Notes under the pieces: model-generated | Told to the model about the DNA's origin: nothing | Databases searched by the model: none | What the model saw: only the letters and a program-made list of their open reading frames with translations | Position numbers and translations under genes: made by a program | Source: Osedax fenrisi | Taxonomy: Eukaryota; Annelida; Polychaeta; Sabellida; Siboglinidae | Direction: 5' to 3' | Length of the DNA stretch: 64,000 nt | NCBI GenBank assembly: GCA_964019155.1 | Contig: OZ025243.1 | Location: forward strand, 30,143,871-30,207,870 | Part shown: one piece after another, positions 1-13,000 of the stretch | Layout of the letters: every line of letters starts with the position of its first letter | Position numbering within the stretch: the first letter of the stretch is position 1

Positions 1-69
1 CTACCCCCACCTAGAGGGTGTTCAAATCCTTCGGGTTGAGAAAAGAAAGATCTGCCAACTGGTGTATAT
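1..69 (-). CDS. AGO: Argonaute exon, beginning of PAZ-proximal region (partial)
   Basis: It encodes YTPVGRSFFSQPEGFEHPLG-GG and continues past the window edge, ending in AG of a probable Arg codon (family GGGRE). The acceptor GTATACAG supplies A to complete Thr with the upstream exon. Confidence 0.92.
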
Positions 70-1009
70 CTGTATACATATTCATCGTGTCAATATTGCA
101 TAATAATCATATTAATACATAATGAAATTATACATGTGAAATTGTTAATTATATATTTCATATGAAAAAATATGTGCAGCAGAATCTAATTTAATTAATT
201 CATCGTATTACACTATTATCTAATTATATATAATTTAATAAATATTTACTATGCATATATTTCATAGTGAATGTAATGAACCAAGGTGTTATATTTAAAG
301 CGAGGACACAAGTAAGATATGTGCTTATCGAATGATAACGTGTTATATCTATTAAGTATATTAAGTTTTATTAAGTATATTATAAGGTTTGTTCTATGAT
401 GTGTGTACTTTTTGGAATTGTAATTACTACTACTACTACCATATATTACCATATACTTAGGGGCGTCATAAAAGGGGGGATATGTCCCCCCACTTTTAAG
501 AACTATAAATTATTTTATTCTTTATAAATATTATATTTCTGTTATGTAGTCTTTATAGTATCATTATATCCAACATTAATTTGTATTGTGCAACCATATA
601 CAAGTCAATCATATTAAACCCTCTACAAGTGATAGTATAGATGTATCTTCTTAGTAAAGTATATGGTAATACTTGATGAGTCTGATATCCCCCCCCCACT
701 TTTAATCACCCTGTGACGCCCCTACTACGACTACTACTAACGTCATACTAGGCAGATGTCTCATGACTACATCAAGAGCCTGCGTTGCTTCAAATGGTAT
801 CTGATGCACATGTCCATGTAGTGCTTGTTCCAGTGCAGATAGAGATACCTGATCTAGATATTTCATTGTGACCTTGAAGACACGATCACGACCTTCACCC
901 GGTAATGTGACTTCTACTTCTTTCTATAATAAGTGACATTACAGTAAGTCAGTATTAGTGCTGCTGGTGGTGTTAGTAGTAGTAGTAGTAGTAGTATTAG
1001 TGGTAGATG

Positions 1010-1043
<34 letters not shown>

Positions 1044-1046
1044 ATG

Positions 1047-1080
<34 letters not shown>

Positions 1081-1083
1081 ATG

Positions 1084-1176
<93 letters not shown>

Positions 1177-3034
1177 CTAACCCGTTCAAAACCAAAGGGA
1201 AGCATGTCCTTACTGTAAAGATTCTTACGTCCATCGAATACAGGCTGCTGACCACTAAAGAAGTTATGCGAATTCGCACGCACCATAGAGTCTATGATGT
1301 CCCTGGTAATCAAATGTTAGCAAACTTAATATAGATGAATAAACAATGCAACGATCGTATAGATGTTTCATAGAGCTAATGTTTATTATACCTATTTACT
1401 CTTCGTGGGCATTTATCTGGAACAATACTGATCTCGTAGTGGTGAATGAAGCCCCGCGGTATACGTACTTCAAAGTGATTGGCTCTCAGCATAATGGGTC
1501 TACCTTCGACCCCGTGATTCGGTCGAGCCGGACATTCAAACATCGGTTGATTGCCAATCGGTATAGGATGCGAACTCGTGATTGTGGAAACTTGTTGATT
1601 TACTGTAAATTTCCGTTATAATAATTAATAAATAGAATAATTAAAATATTTAATTAGACTATCTATAATATTATATTTTTATTTATTTGGTGGAGTCCTT
1701 TCATCCCATCCAGGAACTTAGATGAAGTTTTCACTTATAACCATATGGCTCTAATGTCCCTTCGAAGCCGTTCTCATGTTAAGGCATCCATGGTTTTAAT
1801 TAGAGTCCATAATTTATTTATACACAATTATATAAAATCACTTCTAAATAATATTTTAGGACCTATTTGAATGGTCCCGACAGGGCTTAAAGCCGCATCC
1901 TACAGCCTGTGTGTCTGACACATTTGCAAACTGAGCCACACTGGCAGTTATATAGATTACCTATGAAATATTCTATAAATAGTTTACTACAATCATAATC
2001 TATAAATAGATTATTATTATTCATTAAATAGAAACAATACATTCAAACTAAGGTGAAAATCATATTTATTTAAATCATACTGAACTACATAAAGTACATT
2101 TAAGACTCACTAAAGATATTAACATGTTGCAATTCAATACGTTTACATTACTCGTGTAGTAGAAATGCGCGATAGAATACAAAGATGCTAGACAAACGTG
2201 AGGTCGTGATAGGGTCATCGTTGATACAGGTCATTCTGAGAGCATCGGTTATTGATTGCACATGTTGGTTGTTATGTCCTATCTATAAACAAAGGTAAGA
2301 GAATGATCAGGGTAACTTCAGGTATGTAGTACAAACCGTAGACAAGGGTCTTTGCGTAGGGGGCATACCAATATTTCCGAGCCCCAGCCCGAGAACTAAG
2401 GGGGTATAGGGTTTTAGTAATAATGCCATATGAACACTTGCTGAGTGTACGGTGAAATAAGAACTACTGACAGCTAACCAATCCTATAGAGGTAGCCTAT
2501 ATACAACCGCAATCAAACATGATGTCATTGTCTCTATTTCTCTTTGTTTACAAACATAAATCATACAAATAAAAAGTTCATCAAATCTAGATCAAATATA
2601 CACTTTTAGAATAGAGGTATAATATAAATGTGACTTATAAAGACATATATATATATATATTTAAATATAAATATATATTAATTCATATAGAAGTATTAAA
2701 ATATCAAATGAATCATATAATTATAATATCTAATAATAGACATATACGTGCAAACACATGAATAATGTAGGCTACCTATATTATTATCTCTACTATACTG
2801 GTAATGGCGGTAGTAGAAGTGGGATGAACAATATATGAACACACAAACCATTAGTGTTAGGGTTGTTCGGATGAGGTATAGAGGTCATAGGTTGATTGAA
2901 TTGGCCGAGTTGTGTGAGCAGTGGAGCCCCAATAGGTGGGGGTTGTTGCTGTATGCCGCCGATGGAGGAGCCGATAGCGAGGTTAGGGGCCCCCACTGGA
3001 CGTGGGGGGGCGATGATACTCGCCGATGTTTGCA
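1..3034 (-). CDS. AGO: Argonaute protein, N-terminal part of gene (5 exons, partial at both ends)
   Basis: Argonaute is the small-RNA-guided effector of RNA silencing in the cytoplasm. Exons in transcript order are 3034-2849, 1602-1392, 1302-1182, 923-742 and 69-1; all splice phases agree. The Pro/Gln-rich leader is followed by the N domain (MLRANHFEVRIPRGFIHHYE, then DKCPRRVNRDIIDSMV), PVFDGRKNLYSKDMLPFGFE, KEVEVTLPGEGRDRVFKV, the L1 segment QALDVVMRHLPSM and YTPVGRSFFS ending HPLGGG. These match the AGO (not PIWI) clade closely in order and spacing. PAZ, MID and PIWI domains lie beyond position 1. The 5' exon with the start codon was not found: the first visible exon begins with two bases of a split codon. 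One intron holds a MITE and another a SINE. Family assignment is secure; the paralogue is not decidable from this part. Confidence 0.95.
458..724. mobile_element. MITE with GGGGCGTCA terminal inverted repeats
   Basis: The ends read TAGGGGCGTCA (458-468) and TGACGCCCCTA (714-724), a near-perfect inverted pair flanked by TA, with C-rich subterminal blocks (GGGGGGATAT..., CCCCCCACTTTTAA) on both sides. It has no coding capacity and is about 267 bp. It lies in an Argonaute intron, 17 bp from the donor. A related fragment occurs near 35069-35155. The TA duplication suggests a Tc1/mariner-type origin, but a hAT origin is not excluded. Confidence 0.7.
742..923 (-). CDS. AGO: Argonaute exon, L1 linker (VTLPGEGRDRVFKV)
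   Basis: It encodes KEVEVTLPGEGRDRVFKV through QALDVVMRHLPSM, 60 codons plus two bases. Acceptor TTATAG; donor ATGAC/GTTAGT. A MITE begins only 17 bp into the following intron. Confidence 0.95.
974..1176. repeat. (GTA/TAC)n microsatellite
   Basis: About 200 bp of nearly uninterrupted GTA (TAC on the minus strand), adjoining the Argonaute donor at 1181. Low-complexity reading frames across it (poly-Ser, poly-Leu, poly-Val) are artefacts. Confidence 0.95.
1182..1302 (-). CDS. AGO: Argonaute exon, N domain (FDGRKNLY)
   Basis: It encodes RDIIDSMVRANSHNFF followed by PVFDGRKNLYSKDMLPFGFE-R, matching the family motif PVFDGRKNLYT. Acceptor ATTACCAG; donor CGG/GTTAGT. The donor runs directly into a TAC/GTA microsatellite of about 200 bp on the intron side. 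Confidence 0.95.
1392..1602 (-). CDS. AGO: Argonaute exon, start of N domain
   Basis: It encodes NQQVSTITSSHPIPIGNQ, then RPNHGVEGRPIMLRANHF and EVRIPRGFIHHYEISIVPDK, then CPRRVN. This is the conserved opening of the AGO N domain. Acceptor TTTACAG; donor AATAG/GTATAA, one of the few donors here with A at +3. The split codon AG+G restores Arg with the next exon. Confidence 0.95.
1672..1948 (-). mobile_element. tRNA-derived SINE, copy A
   Basis: On the minus strand a tRNA-like head (about 1948-1875) with an A-box-like GTGTGGCTCAG and a decayed B box is followed by a conserved body and an A/T-rich tail. The body contains CTTCGAAGGGACATTAGAGC and TGGATGGGATGAAAGGACTC. Copies B (24510-24804) and C (48122-48424) share the whole architecture. 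This copy is the most diverged. It lies in an Argonaute intron. Confidence 0.88.
1949..2848. other. Argonaute intron remainder
   Basis: AT-rich with a less AT-rich patch at about 2150-2520. A 44-codon minus-strand frame (2282-2148) after an acceptor-like TTTATAG was considered and rejected as a coding exon because the flanking exons join in phase without it. Confidence 0.5.
2849..3034 (-). CDS. AGO: Argonaute exon, Pro/Gln-rich N-terminal region
   Basis: The exon encodes about 61 residues rich in Pro, Gln, Ile and Asn (for example IGGIQQQPPPIGAP), typical of the disordered leader of AGO proteins. The acceptor is CTACAG after a long minus-strand pyrimidine tract made of CCCCTAACC-like repeats (3037-3085). 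The donor is AATG/GTTTGT. It ends with G of a split codon, which the next exon completes (G+TA, Val). Confidence 0.82.
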
Positions 3035-4071
3035 CTGTAGAGGGGTTAGGGGAGGGGTTAGGAGAGAGGTTAGGGGAGAGGTTAAAACATCTTGTATAGA
3101 GGTCAATTAGTTATGTATCAGCAGATGCATATTTTCTATGTTACAATTCAAGTTAAGTATATATATATATATTTAAAAAGTTATTGCATGCACATTCGTA
3201 TTTTTATTTCTGAATCTACTTTTCAGGTATAATAGTTGAAATATACAGCTACTATAATTTACTATAATAAATTTAGAACTATTTTTATTAGTTTATATTT
3301 TTATTAGTTATAAAAAAATCTTCAAAATGATATGTTGCTGTATTTATATATAACTAATATTTAATTAAACTAGGTTATATAAAATGTGTACAAGATGTAT
3401 TTTAAAATTTTTATATTAAAAAAATAACATTAACATTAGAAAACAAACAATTTTAATAAAGTGTATATTCTGTAATAATTTATAATAGAGTATTTAATAA
3501 TACTTTAAATATATAATTTATATATATAAATAAATTTAGAATATAATGAATTTATAAATATAATAAATATATATATTGTTAATAATTTTGAAATAGATAA
3601 TAGTTTATAGTCTTTATACATTTTATTATAACTTTATCATACATTCTTTTAATTTAATGGCTCTTATAATGATTAATATTCAATAAAATTAACATTCATT
3701 TTAATATTCAAAATGATATATATATACTTAATCTGTGATGTCTATATTATCATGATTTTACATATATGTATAATGTTTCTATAGTTACTATAATTATACT
3801 ACTATAAATATTGATAAATGCAATTAATTATTTATATCTATAATATGAATTTGCATATCATTAATTGTTAAAATATATTTACATGTCTCAATTTAGGTGT
3901 CAAATGATGATATATAGATTTTAAATGAAGCTATTATATTATAGGTACTTATTTATTGTATAAATATGATGTCACATTAAAGTAATATGGTACAACAGAT
4001 GGAAGAATTAAATAGTATACTTTAATTTTAATATATTATATATATAACTAATGATGTTGTTCGTATATAAT

Positions 4072-4076
<5 letters not shown>

Positions 4077-4124
<48 letters not shown>
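4077..4124. repeat. (TA)n microsatellite
   Basis: A long alternating AT run in the AT-rich spacer. Confidence 0.9.
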
Positions 4125-4126
<2 letters not shown>

Positions 4127-5314
4127 ATATTCTAAATATAATTTATTATATAAGTATTTATCATAATGATAACAACAATTTCTGTGTTAATTTCAGTTAT
4201 TATTACTGATAAATGTCATTAATTTAAAATGAGTTAAATATAAATATAAATTATATATACATTAATTTTAAATATAAAACATTTTGTTTTTTTAGAATAC
4301 CAGAAATATCCAAAAGAGGTTATTTCTGGCAACTTATTTAGTAATTTCGTACAACTTTTTAAGCATTCTCAGGCGACTTATTAAATTTTACTATTTTAAA
4401 TTAAGTTTATTTCATAATTATAATTCCATTATTAAATATTAATTCCAAATATAATATATACTTATATTTATATATCAGTAAAGAGTATAGAGGAGGAATT
4501 TAAAGAAATTAAGAAAACTTTACAATCAAATTAATGTAAAATTCTTATAAAATTAGCTAAATTTAATAAGTCGTACGAGATTACCTAGTCCAAAGTTACC
4601 TTGTACAAGATTACTGGCTATCAATTTTTACCTTTTCATACAATCAATTAATGAAAATTATATATTTAGATATTTATAAAATTTAGTTACTAATAAAGCT
4701 AGATATTTTATATATTTATACTAATAGTTCTTATATCACGAAAAGATTTATATTGAAAATATATATTTAGGGCATAAATAGTATTTCATTATTTTGCTTA
4801 CAAATTAATAAAATTAATATATATATTAATATAAATAAAATTAATATATATATATATAATTATGGTCTAAAGCGATGCTCTGTTTAAAAAAAAATGATGT
4901 AGATTGTGCTTGAAATCGAGGTTTATACTAAATCTATATTTCAAAGTATTATAGTATATTTATTACACTCACATATACTTAGATTATTATATATTATATG
5001 ATATTGAAATATTATACACTTAACAAAATTAAGGAGAATGCAGAATACGATATTTTATTTGCGTCGTTTTTTTAAATAGCCTGTAGATTTATACCAGGTA
5101 CATATATATAATGAATATATAAAATAACATAGAATTTATAAATTATAAGGTAAAATTTACATTCAATAAAATAACATTAGTTTTCAATATTTATTCAAAT
5201 TATTACATACATAATATTATGTATATAACTGTATATATCTATTTAGTTACATTATTATAATTATTATTAATCTATAATTATATATTAAATATTATGTTTA
5301 TAAATGGCTATGCA

Positions 5315-5653
5315 TTAAATACGGCACATTTTACATTTATTATTCAGTAACCATCATCGCGTGAAGCGGGCGTTAAAAATTACGTAATTAATCACGTGTG
5401 TGTGTGTGTGTGTGTTTATGATTCACATATGATTTATATGATGAGGGATTATAATAAAAAAAAGTATGAGTGAGTTGAGGCTATCTTTGGGATGTAATAT
5501 TACATCCCATAGGGATATGCGTATGCTAGCAATCACCACATTGAACAAACTAAACCAATCAAACCAAATAACCCACACATTATTATATTACTAAATTCGC
5601 AACACATGCGGCGGTGGTTACTGAATAACAGATGTCAAATGTGGCGTATTTAA
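5315..5653. mobile_element. MITE flanked by TTAA, about 45-bp terminal inverted repeats
   Basis: The left end ATACGGCACATTTTACAT (5319) is mirrored at the right end ending at 5649 (reverse complement ATACGCCACATTTGACAT). Both arms continue with TTATTCAGTAACCA. TTAA flanks each end (5315-5318, 5650-5653). The interior of about 330 bp has a (GT)n stretch and a palindrome GGATGTAATATTACATCC, and no ORF. A TTAA target suggests piggyBac-type mobilisation, though the termini are not typical of that family. Confidence 0.78.
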
Positions 5654-6600
5654 TGATTCCCCATATAAAATTATTAATTTGAATATAAATATAATAAATG
5701 GTTTATATTAGTAGTACTACTGATATAATATTATTAATCTTATAATCTAACTGAGTTATATAATTAATAATTTGATATAAACAAACATAATATTTAATAT
5801 ATAATTTTAGATTAATTACTACTATAAATTATAGTCTATAATATATTGAATAATTTAAATATATGAAATCGCATGTGTTGTAAAGTTATAGTATACAAGA
5901 TACACAATATTATATGTAAAGCATTATAGGATAATATAATATTTGTATTTTAAATAATAACAAATAATGAATAATATTACAATTATGAAAAATACATAAA
6001 TATAATGAATATTAATTAATTATATTTTTACTTTTCATAATTATTCATATATTATCGCTGTTTTAAATATTTCGATCTCTTTTCTAATAAATCAATGATA
6101 TTGTTTATAAATTTCTATGTTGAGTTTAACAATTTTTAATAATAATTAAATATATTTTGAACTGATACTAACATCCATATTCATTAATTATTGTTCCAGA
6201 TCCTGGCACTGTAAAAATAATATACAACTGAATATGATATATAAAATATTCTGTAACTAATGAAATAGAAACTCTTTATAAATATTTAGTAATCTTAAAT
6301 ATATGATAAAGTGGGTACGAATACATAATTTACTAACTACTTCCAATAGGCCGATTATACATATTTTCATAATAAGATGTGTCTCTATAATTACGAAAAT
6401 AATAGTGTTACTAATCAAAAAAACTACAAAATTACGAGACAAACGGGACAAGAACAAACGCAAATGTCGCAAAATGGAGTTGATACGCTTCAATAAACAA
6501 TAACATTATGGATAAATTATAATGCTATACTCGTTAGGTGTCCTATGAACTTATTTTTAAATTTTTATGACTATTCTCCTAGCAAATCAGAAGGCTACAC

Positions 6601-6797
6601 ATGCATGTTCTTGGCGATAACCCTAAAACAATAATAAATGATTCTGATAATTTAACGAACCAGACTGTTTTGAAAATTGACAGTCCGTCTTCAATTAAAA
6701 CAGATATGGCCGAAGCTGCTAGTTTTCGTAAATTACAAATATGTTTCATTGGAATATTTGTATCCTACTTTATATATGGCATATTACAAGAAAAGAT
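6601..6797 (+). CDS. SLC35B1: SLC35B1 exon 1 (start codon and first membrane segment)
   Basis: It encodes ICFIGIFVSYFIYGILQEK and ends with AT completed by A of exon 2 (Ile). The frame opens at 6601, but the ATG at 6706 (MAEAASFRKLQ, G at +4) sits where relatives start and is the more likely initiator. Codon use is AT-rich, unlike exons 2-5. Donor GTTAGA. Confidence 0.88.
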
Positions 6798-6972
6798 GTT
6801 AGAATTAAATTATAATTTGTTATAATTATTATAATAATTCAATTAATTAAATTTTATTTAAATAATTTGTATTAAAAATTATATTCAATATAATTCTGGA
6901 CATGATTATTAAAAATTAATTTAATTATTAATTACAATTTATATTTAATTTAAATTAATAGTTAATTAATTA

Positions 6973-7031
<59 letters not shown>

Positions 7032-7222
7032 AATTATATTATTATAATAATTATATATTTAATATAATATAAATTAATTTTTATAATTATTATAATTTAA
7101 TTATTAAATAATTATAACATGTTTAACATCATCATCATGATAAATTATAAATTATATATTATAAAGTATTATTAATACTATTAGTATAATAATTATACTA
7201 TAATATATTATAATATATATAT

Positions 7223-7281
<59 letters not shown>

Positions 7282-9222
7282 CATATTATATGTATATATA
7301 TATACACGCGTGAACTTTGCAATTTATAGTTATTTGTTGCCTACCATCCGTATTCCCCTATGATATACTTAATACTATATGATATATACTCAGTATCATG
7401 TGTATTAGTAACATCTTCGTACAATTTCGGAAGGATAGCGATTTAAAAATAAGTTCTAAAGGACATAGATTTGGAAATCGACATCCTTGTATTAACCGTA
7501 AGGAATAGACCACAACTAATTCTAGTTTTATATTAAAATAGTTTAATTAAAAATCAGAAGAACTGTAAATAAGAACAGATATATTATTGTATTTTTTATA
7601 CATAAATTATAATGAATACAAGTTGATCCGCCTAAAATCATATTAGTCGATTCAACTAATATTAAATAATAATTAGTGTACAGTTCTAATTCATTCAAAT
7701 CAATTAATGTTTTTCCAATTTAATTAATAATTATATAATATTAATGATTAATATTGTGTTTTCTCCTATCGGGAGAATGAACCTATTTTCAGAAAATCGA
7801 CTCGGGAAAAATAATTTGACAAATGGATCTGCTACCATTTTAATTATTATTAAATTATTTACTCTATTATTTAATTTAAATATGAGTAAAAAGTTGTGTA
7901 TAACCATATATTTAGAGTATGGGTACTCTAAATCTATGTATATAATACATGTAATGATATTTTTTTCAGTTCTTTATGTATTACATAGACACTTATAATA
8001 TAAAACTATATTTATGGTTAATAGGGAATGAACCGCTAAGGATCATAAATTTGAACTGATTACAAATTATTAATGTAGGTATCGCTATTGGCGAGTGTAT
8101 GCGTGTTGGTGATTGGTTTGGGTTTAGTTTATTTCCACCTAGCGTATATTATTCTGCAATACATTTATTTTAATATAAAGTATGGTCTTTCGCGTTTCAA
8201 ATAGTTAATACTAAGGAATGTCGCTTTCTTAATCTATGTCCTTATCTATCGTAGACTTTATATGAAAGATGTCGAAATTAAAAATTGAAATTTTCAGAAA
8301 TTTCTTGAGATATTTCATAGTACACAATTGTTCACATGATACTATTTAACATGTTTATTATAGTATCTCAATGTATTAATATGATTATCATAATTAGTAT
8401 GGTTCATTTATTATTTGAATTTATTTTCTGAACTCAATAAACTATTTTCATTCATTATAATACGATAAATTATCATATATATACTAATAAAATTGCGATA
8501 TAAATATATTAAAGTAATTTTGATGTATTAAATTTAATCCTATTATATTATATAAAATAGTTTAAAAATCAATTAATTTATTATCAAATGTTATGCTTTT
8601 ATTTTTGCTTTGTTATTATATTAATTATATGTACGATATTCTATATTATTATATATTAATATTTGTAATATTTCATAATAATTATAACGTGTAGTTTCAT
8701 AGTTTTAATTACAGGTAATTAATGTATATTAATTGAACACTAACCTATTGTATCCATATATCATACATAACAATTACATTATATTGTAATGGTATCCTTT
8801 GTATAAGCTAAACATAGCTTCTGGGTATCCTTCTGATTATTATAGCCAATATTCAGTAAATAAATTCATTCATATAATATATGTCATGGTATTATAATTT
8901 ATAAATTTTTAGTTTGCCTCCATCGTCGATCAAACCACAAAACACATTAGAAGTTCTTATTTAGAACCATATTAACAGTACTCCATAGAAGTATATTGAT
9001 AAGTATAAATATCATATGTGTTCTTATACTAGATGTTATTGTATAAATAGCATACTTTTCCAGCTTATGACACCACTTGATTGACATTTAATACGTACTA
9101 TATGTGATTAAATAGTTACCGTGCGAGAGTGCATCTCAAGTTCATTAACTGTTTATTTTAAGATGATAAGAATAATAATCAGAAAAAAACACACATATAT
9201 ATATATATAATCCTGTGTATAG

Positions 9223-9299
<77 letters not shown>

Positions 9300-10057
9300 A
9301 ACAAGGCATTATAAGACTTATAATATTGATATATATCAAGCATATATGCTACTGTATACTGCATACTGTATACAGTATGATTATTTAATATTGAAATATT
9401 CTTATATTTAAAAACCTAAATACAATACCTAACATATTATAATATATATATTAAAAGCTAAATATATAATGTTACTTAAGTACACATTATATACATATAT
9501 ATATATATTTATATGTATAATATCATATTGATAGTTAACAACATGTTTGTATACCTACGGTACATTGTATATTAATGCATTTGTATTTCATGTATACAAC
9601 AAGGTGATTTTATAATTAATTACAAAATGTCAATATAAAAGAGTAATTAGAAGCCAGATTACATTTTAGTTTCTGTCTATGCATACAGGAAATGCAAACA
9701 ACTGCTAATTCGAGTTCATTGAGTAAATAATATAACTTTATATATGTATATTGTATATTGTACAATGTACATTGGAAATTATAATATATAAATATTGTAT
9801 ATTGTATTATAATGTATTCTATTATATAATATTATATTGAATTGTAATTTTGTTGTGATTTTATCAACAGCTTTATATTTTATATGTACAAATTTAAATA
9901 TATTCAGATTTGATAAATTAAAAGTATATAGTAAGCATTCGTTATTATACGTGTTATATTTATACATGTATTTATGTTGAAATAAAGTTGTATAGATTAA
10001 CGATGGAATACCTTATACCTAATGCTAATTAAACATTTAATATTATTTATCATTAAA

Positions 10058-10092
<35 letters not shown>

Positions 10093-13000
10093 AATATATA
10101 TATATATATATTATAATATACATTAAATTCATTAAATTGAATATATTTCATCTTAGTTGATTACTATTAAATTTAATTTGAGATTAGATATTCTCTTATA
10201 AGACAACGGCACAGAAACAAGCGCTACATACACACATTATATAATAGTATAGAGCATATAAGCAGCATATAACCAGCGTATAACCAGCGTATAACCAGTG
10301 TATAAACAGTGTATAACCAGCGTATAAACAGCGTATAACCAGTGTATAAACAGTGTATAACCAGCGTATAACCATCGTACATACAACTAATCACTCTCAC
10401 TCGCAGAACTAAAGGTAAATATGGAGAAGATGGAGACAAGTTTAACTTCACCATGTGTCTGGTGTTCTTCCAGTGTGTTACCAATGTGTTGTTCTCTCAT
10501 ATAGGTTAGCCCCCACTTAAACCCCATAGAGGTTAGCCCCCACTTGCCCCCATCTAGTTTAGGCCTACATTATCCCTCTGTTAGCATATTCGCAACATAT
10601 CCCTATTATAGTGTAGGCCCTGATTAACCATCATGCAAGTTAGCTCCAACCTCTTAGCCTTCTTTGAACCTTTCATCTCCTACTTAACCCCTATGTAGGT
10701 TATCTACTACTACATGTATGTTAGCATTTACCTACACTTCGCTTACCATTACTCCACATATCTTACCCTCTCAAACAATGCATTATATAACATAGCTACT
10801 TATCTCATCTGTGTGTACCACATGCAGTTATTTAACACACTCCACGAAGGTATACCTATCTAATGGGGGGACATCCATTATTTATGATTTCTGTAAATAT
10901 ATCTGGTGAATTATATTGTTTTATTAAATATTATAAATTATTTATTCCATTAATAATATTTAATATAGTCACCTTATATCATATGTAGATTTCTTACTTT
11001 CCTACCTACTTACTTACTTAATTACATACTTAAATTTGTATTCTTTCTTTTATAAGTCATATTTAACTACATAAATTGATAACTATTTTAATAATCTAAT
11101 TATATTATATATTTCAGTTAACACATACATGTTATATGCTAAGGGTAGCCTCAATATACCCTTTACCTATGCTATGAGGATATGTGTTATTGTATTGAGT
11201 TGTGTGGCTAATGAGTTAATGAGTTTTAAAGCTGCCTGAATAACTATCAGTAGGTTGTACATCTTTCATCATCTATAGACAGCCACACAAGCTTCTCTCT
11301 ACATATATGTATATCTATTTCTACTGCTCTCTGTCTATTCCAGAGTTTATTAACCAATGCTTTCAGCACATGTAACAGTAATATTAGTGGTTAGGTATTA
11401 GTAATACAGTGGCAATGTTATATGTGTATTGGCATGAGTAATCATAATTATAAGTAACATAGGAAGTTAGGACTGATCTCTGTGTGTGTGTGTAAATTCT
11501 ACATAAATATATAGAATAACACGTTTGTTGAGAAAATACAATAAACATCAATGAAAACTCCAGATATATTACAGTTTCGGGTTGATCTTTATTTAAGAAG
11601 TGAACCCATAATGAAGTTTGAGGATTCTCTACTATAGTCCAGTTTTACATTAGCTTTGAATCAGCGAAATACATTGTAATAGATATATGTATACCAGTGA
11701 TGTGTTATTAACCTACTTCATAACATTCATAATGATATCATTTGTATTACCAGAGCTTTATAAAGGGGTATGCCTACACAATAGTTAATACATGCAATGT
11801 GTATGTCAATAGTATCACATACAACTTTATAATAACACATTATCATGACACTATCTATCATGATATTAATGTCACCTATGAAACATTTTCTTAGGCCTCA
11901 CCTCATTCTATGTGTATTAATATAAGTTACCTTAATAACCCGCCTATAGATTACTTACCTAGATTAAGTAATCTAATATGGTCTACATTCATTCATATAT
12001 ATATTTAGCAGCAATATTCGCTACCACTACTCCCCCTATAAATAGCCTAGTATCATTGATTCATCGTTACCCAGTTATGTAGACTTAGTCATCAATAAAA
12101 CCAGTACATAACCCCCTCGCCCCATATTATACCTATCCACCTCACCCCTATTAGCCATCAAGTACTACAAACCTCCCCCTACCCCTCACCCCCGTATTAG
12201 CCATCAAGTACTACAAACCTACCCCTACCCCTCACTCCCTATTAGCCATCAAGTACTACAAACCTGATAATGAGACAGCCCCCCAGTCTATGTATGCCAT
12301 CATGTCATTCTCCTACCTGGGAGCTATGTTATCTAGTAATCACGCCCTTCAGTTCGTCAGCTATCCCACACAAGTTAGTCCCACCAACGGTTCGAATCCC
12401 CAGTGAATGGTTTCAAATAGCGAAACATGCATACGTTTTATAAATTATTATAGAAATAAGATAATGTGAGAAATAATTTTAATGATATACTAATATTAGT
12501 GATTTAATTTTCACAATAAAATTAAAACTAAACGAAATTAAACTATGACATATGATATACTCTAGTCACCATGACATTATTAAATATCGTATAAGTAAAT
12601 ATAGTTTGTTCACTATACAATGTACATTACCATAATGACTGCAGAGTTATACTGCAGTATTATAGTTATAAGGTTATTAATTCACTTTATTCGATTGTTC
12701 AAATTCTCGTCTTTAATGAATCTATATATATATATATATATGTATATTTATATATAAATATTAACTAAATATTAATATATGTGATGTTATTTGTAACATA
12801 CAAGTAGCATAATTATTTAGTAATATGTGAATACCTAGTATGCTACTAAGTTTGTTATATAGGATATCATATTGTAAGATTATCTATAATGAATCATCAT
12901 TGGTTCTATTGATGTATATTCAGTACACTTTCATCTGATACCAGGTTACTTATACATCTACCATTATAACTGTTATAGTTGTTATTATGAAGTTATATAA

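Larger units (their letters stand above)
3035..6600. other. AT-rich region between Argonaute and SLC35B1
   Basis: Divergent spacer that should contain the missing Argonaute 5' exon and both promoters; I cannot identify them. It contains a TA tract (4077-4124), a hairpin CCAGAAATA/TATTTCTGG (4302-4330) and a TTAA-flanked MITE (5315-5653). A 9-codon ORF (6474-6503) lies upstream of the SLC35B1 start and could be a uORF. Confidence 0.5.

Noticed and set aside
914..1334. Poly-Ser, poly-Leu, poly-Thr and poly-Val reading frames on both strands
   Set aside because: They are translations of the GTA microsatellite; the only real coding part is the Argonaute exon at 1182-1302.
2148..2282. Minus-strand 44-codon frame after TTTATAG, ending in TAA, inside an Argonaute intron
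   Set aside because: Argonaute exons on either side share the split codon G+TA, no motif is recognisable, and a stop here would truncate the protein.
10224..10484. Minus-strand 86-codon frame rich in repeated YTLVIRW-like units
   Set aside because: Translation of the 11-bp minisatellite and the antisense of SLC35B1 exon 2.
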